Shown: one piece after another, positions 1 to 10,200 of the stretch | Layout: every line of letters begins with the position of its first letter | Numbering within the stretch: the first letter of the stretch is position 1 | From: Bordetella parapertussis | GTDB taxonomy: Bacteria; Pseudomonadota; Gammaproteobacteria; Burkholderiales; SG8-41 | DNA: 60,024 nucleotides | Reading direction: 5' to 3' | Assembly (NCBI GenBank): GCA_945906935.1 | Contig: CAMDSO010000009.1 | Location: 1-60,024, forward strand | Position numbers and translations under genes: made by a program | The notes under the pieces: generated by a model | The model's database searches: none | What the model saw: only the letters and a program-made list of their open reading frames with translations | Told to the model about the DNA's origin: nothing

Positions 1-110
1 ATCCAAAACGAGCATAAATCATTGCGGGTACTAATACGGGTACCAGGTGATTTTATAATGGTTTATTTTTACTTAAGAACTTGTTTTTATTGTTTTTTTA
101 TAAATACTTG

Positions 111-200
111 TGGCGGAGGGGGTGGGATTCGAACCCACGAGGGCCTTGCGGCCCTGCCAGTTTTCGAGACTGGTACATTCAACCACTCTGCCACCCCTCC
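111..200 (-). tRNA. tRNA-Ser (anticodon CGA)
   Basis: Read on the minus strand this is a full class II tRNA of 90 nt with an encoded CCA end. The 7-bp acceptor stem pairs GGAGGGG at 194-200 with CCCCTCC at 115-121. The anticodon loop CTCGAAA (162-168) gives anticodon CGA at 164-166, which reads UCG serine codons. A long variable arm (GC-rich hairpin near 141-157) is typical of tRNA-Ser, and the T loop has the usual GTTCGAATC sequence. It lies 50 bp behind the seryl-tRNA synthetase gene on the same strand, so the enzyme and one of its substrates may share a transcript. Confidence 0.97.
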
Positions 201-250
201 GCAGTGGCGGCATTTTAGCAGACTCGCGGCGCGCGGTCAGCGTCACAACG

Positions 251-1549
<1,299 letters not shown>

Positions 1550-1613
1550 TCAGGCGCAGCCTGTGGTCAAGCCCGCTATTATCCAGAAGAACCGCGCCGC
1601 CAGCCAGCCGATG

Positions 1614-2927
1614 CTATTTGCGTCGCGTCGCCTGACGGTCAAGTTCATGCAATTCGGCCAGTTTGGCGCGTATCTTCGCCTCCAGCCCGTGTTCGGTCGG
1701 CTGATAAAACGCGGGCGCTTGCATGCCATCGGGAAAATAGTTTTCACCGGCGGCATACGCTGTGGCCTCGTCATGCGCATAACGATAATCGCGACCGTAA
1801 CCGAGCTCTTTCATCAACCGTGTCGGGGCATTACGCAAATGCGCCGGCACCGGACGCGTACCATCGTCACGAATCAGTGCGCGCGCGGCGTTATACGCCT
1901 TGTACGCAGCGTTACTCTTGGGTGCGACCGCCAGATACAACACCGCCTGGGCCAGAGCCAGTTCACCCTCAGGGCTACCCAAACGCTCATAGGTTTCACA
2001 GGCGTCCAGCGTCAGGCGCAACGCCCGCGGATCAGCGAGCCCGATGTCTTCGCTGGCCATACGCACCAGACGCCGCCCGACATAGAGCGGATCGGCGCCA
2101 CCATCGAGCATGCGGCACATCCAATACAAAGCGGCATCCGGCGATGAACCGCGCACCGATTTATGCAAGGCCGAGATTTGTTCGTAGAACTGATCACCGC
2201 CCTTGTCAAAACGTTTCAACCCCTGGGCCAGGGTCGAGCGCACCAGTGCTTCTTCGATCACCGCCGCATCAACCATCGCCGCGGCAACTTCGATCTGCTC
2301 CATCATGTTGAGCAGGCGGCGCGCATCACCGTCGGCGTAACTGGTGATCAAGCGACGTGCGGCGCCGGCAATACTGCGCGCCGTATCAGTGGTGGCGAGC
2401 GCGCGGTCGATCAACACATCCATGTCGGCATCGGCCAGCGGCTGCAACACATAGACCGAGGCGCGCGAGAGCAAGGCGCTGTTGACTTCGAACGACGGAT
2501 TCTCGGTGGTGGCACCGATAAAGGTGAAGAGCCCGCGTTCGACAAAAGGCAGGAAGGCATCCTGCTGCGACTTGTTGAAGCGATGCACCTCATCAACAAA
2601 CAAAATCGTATGGCGGCCACCCTGCTGCTGCGTCAATTCGGCGCGTTGCACCGCCTCGCGGATTTCCTTGACGCCGGAGAGCACCGCGGAGATCGCAATG
2701 AACTCGGCGTTAAAGGCCTGCGCGGTCAACCGCGCCAGCGTCGTCTTGCCGACACCGGGCGGGCCCCACAGAATCATCGAATGCGGTTTGCCCGAGGCGA
2801 ACGCGAGTTGCAACGGTTTACCAGCGGCGAGCAAATGCGTCTGACCGACGACCTCGTCGATCGAACGCGGTCGCAGGCGCTCGGCGAGCGGCGCGGATAC
2901 ATCGGGCTGGTGAAAAAGATCGCTCAA
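1614..2927 (-). CDS. rarA: Replication-associated recombination protein A (MgsA/RarA AAA+ ATPase)
   Basis: AAA+ ATPase related to clamp-loader subunits and to Werner-interacting protein WRNIP1; it acts at stalled replication forks in the cytoplasm. I place the start at a TTG (2925-2927, protein MSDLFHQPDV), giving 437 residues. The open frame continues upstream into lolA but has no family similarity there, and an AAGGGGG ribosome site precedes the TTG. Walker A is GPPGVGKT (about 55-62), Walker B VDEVH (111-115), sensor 1 GATTENPSFEVN, and the C-terminal tetramerisation part contains RMASEDIGLADPRAL. lolA ends 22 bp upstream, so the two are probably cotranscribed. Start choice is moderately sure, identity very sure. 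Confidence 0.96.
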   Translation of the reverse strand: MSDLFHQPDVSAPLAERLRPRSIDEVVGQTHLLAAGKPLQLAFASGKPHSMILWGPPGVGKTTLARLTAQAFNAEFIAISAVLSGVKEIREAVQRAELTQQQGGRHTILFVDEVHRFNKSQQDAFLPFVERGLFTFIGATTENPSFEVNSALLSRASVYVLQPLADADMDVLIDRALATTDTARSIAGAARRLITSYADGDARRLLNMMEQIEVAAAMVDAAVIEEALVRSTLAQGLKRFDKGGDQFYEQISALHKSVRGSSPDAALYWMCRMLDGGADPLYVGRRLVRMASEDIGLADPRALRLTLDACETYERLGSPEGELALAQAVLYLAVAPKSNAAYKAYNAARALIRDDGTRPVPAHLRNAPTRLMKELGYGRDYRYAHDEATAYAAGENYFPDGMQAPAFYQPTEHGLEAKIRAKLAELHELDRQATRRK

Positions 2928-2949
2928 AGCGGGCCCCCTTGCGAGGCTC

Positions 2950-3561
2950 CTAATCGCTAATGATGTCGGCGCCCTTGGGCGGCGTAAAACGAAAAACTTC
3001 CGGCCCGAGTTTCGGGTTGCGCTCAAAACCGGCGAACTTGATGACGGTGACCTGGCCAAAGGCATCACGCAGTTCCATCGCCTCCAAGCCGCCGCCGGTA
3101 CCGAAGCCCAGACGGATGCGTTCGAAGGCATTCTCCTGCGACTTGGGAACGGCTTCGAGCCAATCGAGTCCCTCTTGCACGCCTAGATTGGTCAGTGTGT
3201 AGATGCGCTCGATCTCGTTGTTGCCAGCGAGCAATGCGGCCGGACTGTTACCCAGCGCCTTGTCGAGTTTGCGCACCGTGACTTGATTGAGATCCTTGTC
3301 GTATATCCACAGCTTGGCACCATCGCCGACGATGGTCTGCTCATAAGGCTTGTGGTATTCCCAGCGAAACTTACCCGGCCGCTGAAACTGCATGGTGCCG
3401 GTGACGCGCTGCAGCTCCTTGAGATTCTTGTCGACGATGATCTGCGCGAAGCGCGCTTTGCCGGAGTTGGTCTCCTGCAGGAACGCTTTCAGATTTTCGA
3501 TACCCGCCGCGTTCGCCACACTGCCGGCGGCCGCCAGCATCAAACCAAATAGTATTCGCAT
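2950..3561 (-). CDS. lolA: Outer-membrane lipoprotein carrier protein LolA
   Basis: Periplasmic chaperone that takes lipoproteins from the LolCDE complex and passes them to LolB at the outer membrane. The 203-residue product has a Sec signal peptide (MRILFGLMLAAAGSVANA) and then the LolA fold with the typical stretches ARFAQIIVD, GTMQFQRPGKFRWEY and DGAKLWIYDKDLNQVTV. Its ATG overlaps the stop codon of the small upstream gene by one base (TGATG), which points to translational coupling. The position between ftsK and rarA is the conserved proteobacterial order. Confidence 0.97.
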   Translation of the reverse strand: MRILFGLMLAAAGSVANAAGIENLKAFLQETNSGKARFAQIIVDKNLKELQRVTGTMQFQRPGKFRWEYHKPYEQTIVGDGAKLWIYDKDLNQVTVRKLDKALGNSPAALLAGNNEIERIYTLTNLGVQEGLDWLEAVPKSQENAFERIRLGFGTGGGLEAMELRDAFGQVTVIKFAGFERNPKLGPEVFRFTPPKGADIISD

Positions 3562-3881
3562 CAGAATTTCTTTATACGCTCGAGGCTGGCGATTCGGCCG
3601 CCCTCAAGACGAATGGTGGTGATCCAGGGATCGGAACTCGTCGGAAAATAATAATAGGTTTTAACAATATCGTTGCGCATGTTTTCCACCGACTGCGAAT
3701 CGGGCTTGCCGGCGCGCAAAATTAATTCACCCTCGCTCATGCCCTGCTGCAGGCGAATAAACACCTCAAACGGCAGACCGCGCACTTCGCTTTGCGCCAA
3801 CTGCAGATTTTCGGCGGCGGCGACCGGCGCAAGACCAACCAGCAACGCGAAGAGCACCATCAACAGCCGGAAGTTTTTCAT
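3561..3881 (-). CDS. Small secreted protein with BamE/SmpA-like features
   Basis: The 106-residue product starts at the ATG at 3879-3881 (MKNFRLLMVLF); the frame is open further upstream but without a signal sequence. A Sec signal peptide ends near VAAA-EN. The mature part has the stretch QGMSEGELILRAGKPDS followed by alternating strands (TYYYF, ITTIRLEGGRIASLERI), which resembles the SmpA/OmlA (BamE) or DUF2845 fold; no lipobox cysteine is present. It sits between ftsK (58 bp downstream of the ftsK stop) and lolA, whose start it overlaps by one base. A periplasmic accessory role near outer-membrane biogenesis is inference from location and fold only. Confidence 0.8.
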   Translation of the reverse strand: MKNFRLLMVLFALLVGLAPVAAAENLQLAQSEVRGLPFEVFIRLQQGMSEGELILRAGKPDSQSVENMRNDIVKTYYYFPTSSDPWITTIRLEGGRIASLERIKKF

Positions 3882-3939
3882 TACAACCCCGCCCCTGTCA
3901 CCGCACCACAGCAAACGGCGTCGCCCGCCACGCGACACA

Positions 3940-6234
3940 CTATTCGCCCTGTGGGGCCGGCGCCAGCACCTCGCGGTTGCCGTTGGACTGCATCGTCGAC
4001 ACCATACCGGCGCGCTCCATCTGTTCGATCAGGCGCGCCGCGCGGTTGTAGCCGATGCGCAAATGACGCTGCACCAGCGAGATCGAGGCACGCCGCGTCT
4101 TGAGTACAATCTCACAGGCCTGATCGTAGAGCAGATCGGCTTCCAGATTGCTACTGTCACCGCCCGGCATGCCTTCGTCTGCGCTGACGATTTCGTCCAG
4201 CACGCCTTCGATATATTGCGGCTCGCCGAGGTTCTTCAGATAAGCGACCACCTTGTGCACTTCATGATCAGCCACATAGGCACCGTGCACGCGTTGCGGC
4301 AGACCGGTCCCCGGCGGCAGGTAGAGCATGTCGCCCTGCCCCAGCAGCGCTTCAGCGCCCATTTGATCCAGGATGGTGCGGGAATCGACGCGCGCCGACA
4401 CCTGAAAGGCAATGCGGGTCGGAATATTCGCTTTGATCAAACCGGTGATGACATCCACCGACGGGCGCTGCGTCGCCAGGATCAGGTGCATGCCCGAGGC
4501 ACGCGCCTTCTGCGCCAGGCGTGCGATGAGTTCTTCGACCTTCTTGCCGACCACCATCATCAGATCGGCGAGTTCGTCGATGATGACCACGATCAACGGC
4601 ATTTCCACCAGCGGCTCGGGCGTATCGGGTGTGACGGTAAATGGATTGGTCAGCGGCTTTTCCGCCTTTATCGCATCGCGCACCTTTTGATTGAAGCCGG
4701 CGAGATTGCGCACACCGAGTGAAGACATCAGCTTGTAGCGGCGATCCATCTCGCCGACACACCAGTTGAGCGCGTTGGCGGCCTGCCGCATGTCGGTGAC
4801 CACCGGTGCGAGCAGATGCGGTATGCCTTCATACACAGAGAGTTCCAGCATCTTGGGGTCAACAAGAATCAACCGGCACTGCGCTGGCGGTGCCTTGTAG
4901 AGCAGGCTCAAAATCATCGCGTTGATGCCGACCGATTTGCCCGAGCCGGTGGTGCCGGCCACCAGCAGGTGCGGCATGCGCGCGAGGTCCGCTACCACCG
5001 GGTGGCCTGCGATGTCCTTGCCGAGCGAGAGCGTCAGCGGTGAATTCATATCGGCATACACCTGCGAGCCGACGATTTCCGAGAGGCGCACGATCTGCCG
5101 TTCCGGGTTGGGAATCTCCAGTCCCATGCAACTCTTGCCCGGTATCGTTTCCACCACGCGTATGCTGATCACCGACAGGGCGCGCGCCAGATCCTTCACC
5201 AGATTAATAATCTGGCTGCCCTTGACGCCCACCGCGGGTTCGATTTCATACCGCGTAATCACCGGCCCCGGATAGGCCGCCAGCACTTTGACCTCGACGC
5301 CAAAGTCGAGCAGCTTTTTCTCGATCAGGCGTGACGTGAATTCGAGTGTTTCAGTGCTGATATCGGCAACCACCGCCGCCGCTTCATCGAGCAAACTGAT
5401 CGGCGGTAGCGGAGAATCCGGCAAGTTCTCAAATAGCGGCGCCTGTTTTTCACGTTCGACGCGTGGCGACTTTTGAATCGCCTTGACCGAGGGCGCAATA
5501 CGGATCGGCTCGTGTATTTCAAGCTTTTTCTTGCTGACCTCGACCACCTCTTCGCGCTGGATCATCGCGACCTCACCTGCTTTGCGATCCTGTCGATCCT
5601 GCCAGCGGTTGCGCGCGGTCTGCACACTCCATTCGATCGCGCCGCCAATGCGTTCAATGGCCTCGACCCAGGACATGCCCGTAAACAGACTCAGGCCACT
5701 GGCAATCAGCGCGAGCAAAATCAGTGTCGCGCCGGTAAAGCCGACCGTCTGCGCAAAAAAACCACCGAGACTAAGGCCGAGGATGCCGCCGGGCGCCTGC
5801 GGCAAGGCCGCCTTGAGACTCCAGAAACGGATAGCCTCGAAGCTGCAGCTGGCGAGCAGCAACACGCCAAAACCAATGCCCGCGACCAACAACGAGCGGC
5901 GATCGGCCTCTTCGACCTTTTCAATCCGGCGAAAACTCCAGCGTACACCGAGCGCGCACAACACCACCCACCACCATGCCGACAGACCGAAACTACTAAG
6001 CAGGATGTCGGCGACCCGCGCGCCGAAGGGGCCGCCCGCGTTACCGATGCGGTCGACCGCCACACTGCGCGACCAGCCCGGATCGCCCTTGTCGAAGGTG
6101 AACAAAATCAGCGCTAAATACAGTGCCAGCAACAACATGGCGATCCAGCCCGTCTCACGCAACAAGCCGGCGATTTTGGGCGGCAGCGGGGCAGTTGCGG
6201 AACGGTTTGCGTTCGCCTTGTCAGCGCTACTCAT
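3940..6234 (-). CDS. ftsK: DNA translocase FtsK
   Basis: Septum-located double-stranded DNA pump that clears chromosome ends and activates XerCD recombination at dif. The 764-residue protein begins with a block of four or five membrane segments (about residues 28-195), then a short charged linker (about 200-270), which is much shorter than in E. coli. The motor has Walker A GTTGSGKS (427-434) and Walker [13 protein letters not shown] (DE at 553-554). The C-terminal gamma winged helix (about 695-755, [27 protein letters not shown]) reads KOPS sequences. First gene of the ftsK-lolA-rarA-serS run; the start [10 protein letters not shown] gives a sensible N-terminal cytoplasmic tail. Confidence 0.97.
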   Translation of the reverse strand: MSSADKANANRSATAPLPPKIAGLLRETGWIAMLLLALYLALILFTFDKGDPGWSRSVAVDRIGNAGGPFGARVADILLSSFGLSAWWWVVLCALGVRWSFRRIEKVEEADRRSLLVAGIGFGVLLLASCSFEAIRFWSLKAALPQAPGGILGLSLGGFFAQTVGFTGATLILLALIASGLSLFTGMSWVEAIERIGGAIEWSVQTARNRWQDRQDRKAGEVAMIQREEVVEVSKKKLEIHEPIRIAPSVKAIQKSPRVEREKQAPLFENLPDSPLPPISLLDEAAAVVADISTETLEFTSRLIEKKLLDFGVEVKVLAAYPGPVITRYEIEPAVGVKGSQIINLVKDLARALSVISIRVVETIPGKSCMGLEIPNPERQIVRLSEIVGSQVYADMNSPLTLSLGKDIAGHPVVADLARMPHLLVAGTTGSGKSVGINAMILSLLYKAPPAQCRLILVDPKMLELSVYEGIPHLLAPVVTDMRQAANALNWCVGEMDRRYKLMSSLGVRNLAGFNQKVRDAIKAEKPLTNPFTVTPDTPEPLVEMPLIVVIIDELADLMMVVGKKVEELIARLAQKARASGMHLILATQRPSVDVITGLIKANIPTRIAFQVSARVDSRTILDQMGAEALLGQGDMLYLPPGTGLPQRVHGAYVADHEVHKVVAYLKNLGEPQYIEGVLDEIVSADEGMPGGDSSNLEADLLYDQACEIVLKTRRASISLVQRHLRIGYNRAARLIEQMERAGMVSTMQSNGNREVLAPAPQGE

Positions 6235-6448
6235 GAAGTTCGGGTGGCCATAAAAGTGGCCAGATTATAGCGCTAATGCCCCGCACTGGCTGTGCCCGAC
6301 GGTGCGCACGCCAGGCCGAAAAACAATGATTTAACAATCACTAAAGACAAACCGGCCGCACCTACCGCCGGCTCATGCGCAGACCCGCAGCGGGTGCGCC
6401 TGGCCGCCGCGTGGCGGTTTTACACGACGCGAACAGCGTCACCCCGAT

Positions 6449-6480
6449 AAAAAAAGGGCATCGCGCTTTGCACGATGCCC
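6449..6480 (-). terminator. Rho-independent terminator after the FecR-domain gene
   Basis: Perfect 8-bp stem GGGCATCG / CGATGCCC (6456-6463 with 6473-6480) around a 9-nt loop. On the minus strand it is followed by a run of seven T (6449-6455). It lies 46 bp behind the stop of the FecR gene and would end the exoprotein-FecR transcript before the ftsK promoter region. The rest of 6235-6448 (upstream of ftsK) shows no gene; it should hold the ftsK promoter, which I could not place with confidence. Confidence 0.9.
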
Positions 6481-6525
6481 TTCGACTGATTTACGCAAGC
6501 GCCAAGCGCGCCTGCCGCCAGTGGA

Positions 6526-7230
6526 CTACTTGCAGCCGGCGCCTTTCAACCCCGCGCCGCCAATCGGGATATTGAGATTGACAGCACCCCCACCGATAGC
6601 CCCGATGCTGATCTTGATGTCGGCACCGTTCGAAAAGCCCGATGAACCTTCCTTGATGATGACTGACTGGGTGCCGGTGTTCATGACGTAACTGCCGCTC
6701 AGTGTCTGGTGGTGGGTGCCCGGCGGGAGTTTATCGCCGCCCGGCATCACGCCAGCGCAACTTGGCTCACACGACACGGTGTCACCCACAGAGCCGCGGA
6801 TACCGATGGTCGCCGTCGCTGTGCCAATCCGATACGCATCCTGATTGCCGCGCTTGCCGACCAAACCGGTCACCGTGCGCATACCGCCTTTGATCAGCCG
6901 GAAAAACGCGGTGTCTGCTTCAGGCTTTTCCTGCACGTAATTGAACGCATCAATCTTCAATTGCGTAAAAGGACGCATGGTCACCGAACTGCCGTCGGCA
7001 AAATTGATCTGTGCATAGCTGTCTTTTTGCGTGGTCAGCACGTCGCCGGTGCGCACTTCGGACTTTTGGCCGAGCACCAGCATCGCACCGTCGGCACGTT
7101 GCACCGAGAGCGTTCCACTGAGATGCACCACCTCGCCGGCGGCTTGAGCCAACGCCGAACCGCAAGCTAACAGGGACAACATCAGCATTGCGACCCGAAA
7201 CCATTTTTTAAATGCGAACACGTTTTTCAT
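6526..7230 (-). CDS. Secreted FecR-domain protein linked to the exoprotein gene
   Basis: The 234-residue product starts at the ATG at 7228-7230 (MKNVFAFKKW) behind a G-rich ribosome site. A signal peptide of about 29 residues ends at ALAQ-A. The mature protein carries a FecR domain (about 32-140; GEVVHLSGTLSVQRADG, VRTGDVLTTQKDSYAQINFADGS), followed by a glycine-rich tail that ends GCK. Unlike true FecR anti-sigma regulators it has no inner-membrane segment or N-terminal cytoplasmic part, and there is no sigma factor gene nearby, so a surface or periplasmic structural role is more likely. Its start is 26 bp behind the exoprotein stop and a strong terminator follows, so both share a transcript. 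FecR-domain proteins are often seen beside large TpsA-like exoproteins. Confidence 0.88.
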   Translation of the reverse strand: MKNVFAFKKWFRVAMLMLSLLACGSALAQAAGEVVHLSGTLSVQRADGAMLVLGQKSEVRTGDVLTTQKDSYAQINFADGSSVTMRPFTQLKIDAFNYVQEKPEADTAFFRLIKGGMRTVTGLVGKRGNQDAYRIGTATATIGIRGSVGDTVSCEPSCAGVMPGGDKLPPGTHHQTLSGSYVMNTGTQSVIIKEGSSGFSNGADIKISIGAIGGGAVNLNIPIGGAGLKGAGCK

Positions 7231-7256
7231 CTCCACGCCCCCCTTTGCATCGCGTA

Positions 7257-10200
7257 TCAATTGCATTGCAATGCAACCTTGGTACGGTTCGAACTCTTAG
7301 ACGAGTCGCTCTTTTCAGTCGTCTTTTTCTTGTCCTTCTCGCCGTCCTTATCCTTATCCTTATCTTTATCCTTGTCACTGCTGGCAGCCGTCTTGCTGCC
7401 GGCATTTCCGCCGGCTCCAGCAGTACCGCCGGCTCCAGCACTACCACCACCCGCAGAATCCGTTGCGCCGCCTTCAGTCGTGCCTGGGTTGTTGGATGTC
7501 GTCCCCGAACCAGCTGGACCACCTGACGAGGGCGCCCCACTATCCGTGGGCGTCGAAGCAGCTGGACCGCCCGACGAGGGCCCCCCGCCATCCGTGGGTG
7601 TCGAGTTGGCGGCAACCGTCGGATTAGTAGACGTCACGTCAGGGCCGGGGTTACCACCACCAAAATCAGTGATGACAGCAGTCGATGTCGTATTGGTTGT
7701 CGTCGTTGTGTTGGTCGCATTAACCACCGTATTGATTGCCGCAGCGACAGACGTTGTTGCGGCAACTGTTGCCGCTGTCGGCGCGACATCTACAGGTGCT
7801 ATGCCATAAGACGCTACAAAACCGCTACCGACACTGGCCGGCAGACCCGCCGCATAGAAGCCGGTCCCGGTCGCCGGATCAGCAACCAGACCCGGCACGC
7901 CATTCACGATATAACCACCACCCGCAGCAGAAGGAAATGTCACGCGCACCGAGTTGGGCGAGGCTGCTTCGATCTTGCCGCCGGAATCAAGCAATATATT
8001 GCCGCCAACGGTCAGCACGACATCAGGGTTGCCTTTGATCCGGCCGCCGGTATTCACCACGACATTCCCCGTGGTGTAGCCGACAAAATTAGCGGCTATC
8101 GAGTCGAAAGTTGCCCCCACCACAGTCAACGAAGCGCCGTCAACGTCTATGCTGCTGGCACTGACATTGGAATTAACATTGACGGCACCACCGGACACAA
8201 TCCCCAATGCACCGGCAATATTGGCGCTCGAACCGGTAAAGCTCACGCCATTGGCCATCATCAACACGCCTGCGCTGCTGGTATTGCCATAACCGCTTGA
8301 AGTGAGCGTGCCACCGGCGGCAAAACGCGCATAGCGATCATTCGCGGTGCCCGCTTTTAACTGCATATTGTTCAGGGCGGAAATATAGTATCCGCCGCCC
8401 ACCGCCGCGTTCGTGAAGCTTGCTCCAGTCCCACCAACCGAGAAATCAACCGCACCGGTCACTGCAGAAGTCGATCCACCGCCGGTCAAGACGATATCGC
8501 CAGAAGTTGTATTGGCCGCACTCAAACCAGAACCGCTGCCTGCCACCAACACAGACATGCCGTTTGCCGTAGTCAAATTCACAATCGGCGCCGCAATCGA
8601 ACCGGTTCCGGTCAAACTGTCTGCAGTCAGATTAACCGCTGCCGAGCCGGCAATACCCGTCGTGCCTCCCACACTGCCGGAGAGCAATGCATTGAGATCG
8701 ACATAGCTCACCGAACCGGTGTTGGTCGCCAGCGTGTCCACGTTATTGGCGGCGTTGGTCAGCGTGTAAGTGCCACCCGCCCCCAGCAGTTCAAGACCGG
8801 GCGCGACGATCTTCTGACTCTGTGTCACCGCACTGGCCGAATCAAACGCCACGCTGCCACTCACGGTGACCCCGGGCAACGCGTTCACAGTGCCAATCGC
8901 AAAACCCGTATTGTCCTTAAACTTGACGCTACCGGTGTTGCCCGCCAGCGTTGTGATCGCGTTGTTGACCGATGCCAGATTAAAACTGCCGCCGGCCCCC
9001 ACCAACTCCAGACCTGCGGCTGTAATCGCCTGCGACTGCGTTACCGTCGCCGTTGTGTCCAGCGTTGTGTTACCGCTAGTGGTCAGACCCACCGTGTTCA
9101 CGCTGCCGACATCAAAGCCAGTGTTATCGCGGAATTTCACTGTGCCAGTGTTACCAGCCAGCGTTGTGATTGCGTTATTCACACTGTTGAGGTTGAACGT
9201 GCCGCCGGTGCCTAACAACTCGAGGCCTGGCGCAGTAATCGCCTGCGACTGCGTCACCGTGGCTGTAGTGTCGAGCGTCGTGTTGCCGCTGGTCGTCAGA
9301 CCCACCGTGTTGACGCTGCCAATATCAAAACCAGTGTTGTCACGGAATTTCACTGTACCTGTGTTACCGGCCAGTGTTGTGATCGCGTTATTCACACTGT
9401 TGAGGTTGAATACACCGCCGGTGCCCAACAACTCCAGGCCAGAAGCAGTAATCGCCTGCGATTGCGTCACCGTAGCTGTTGTATCCAGCGTCGTGTTACC
9501 GCTCGTCGTCAGACCCACCGTGTTGACGCTGCCGATATCGAAGCCGGTATTGTCGCGAAATTTGACGATACCGGTGTTGCCCGCCAGCGTCGTGACCGCA
9601 TTGTTCGCGCCATCGAGATTGAACGTGCCAGCGGCACCCAACAACTCCAGGCCTGCGGAGGTGATGGCCTGCGATTGCGTCACCGTCGCTGTTGTATCCA
9701 GCGTTGTGTTGCCGCTGGTCGTCAGACCCACCGTATTGACGCTGCCAATATCGAAGCCGGTGTTGTCACGGAATTTGACGCTACCGGTGTTGCCCGCCAG
9801 CGTCGTGACCGCGTTGTTCGCGCCGTTAAGATTGAATGCGCCTGTGCCCAACAACTCCAAGCCTGCGGCGGTGATGGACTGCGACTGCGTTACCGTTCCC
9901 GCGGTGTATAAGGTCGTGTTGCCGCTCGTCGTCAGACCCACCGTGTTCACGCTGCCGATATCAAAGCCAGTGTTATCACGGAATTTCACTGTGCCAGTGT
10001 TACCGGCCAAGACACCGACATTATTGGCACTGTTGGTCAAGAAATAGTTGCCGTTCGCGCCCAACAACTCGAGGCCGGCCGCAGTAATATTGCCGGGGAC
10101 TGCGTCTTGTGTGACGTTGCCGGCGACCCCGAGGCTCATGCTACCGACCGCAGCCACCGCGTCATTGATCGCCAGCGTTCCCGGGGTAGCCATAGAAAAG

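Noticed and set aside
1614-3131. Longer rarA form reaching into lolA
   Set aside because: The extra 68 codons overlap the end of lolA in another frame and have no AAA+ similarity; the TTG at 2927 has a ribosome site and gives the family N terminus.
6526-7230. FecR as anti-sigma partner of an iron-uptake system
   Set aside because: The protein has a cleavable signal and no membrane span, and no ECF sigma factor or TonB receptor gene is near; it belongs to the exoprotein transcript.
8866-10047. Long open frame of 393 codons on the plus strand with a repeated pattern
   Set aside because: It is the antisense shadow of the 213-bp repeats of the exoprotein gene. Its repeats follow exactly those of the minus-strand gene, and it has no ribosome site or own domain.
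8832-10106. CRISPR-like regular repeats
   Set aside because: The repeats are contiguous, about 213 bp long and in frame within a protein; there are no short direct repeats with unique spacers and no cas genes.
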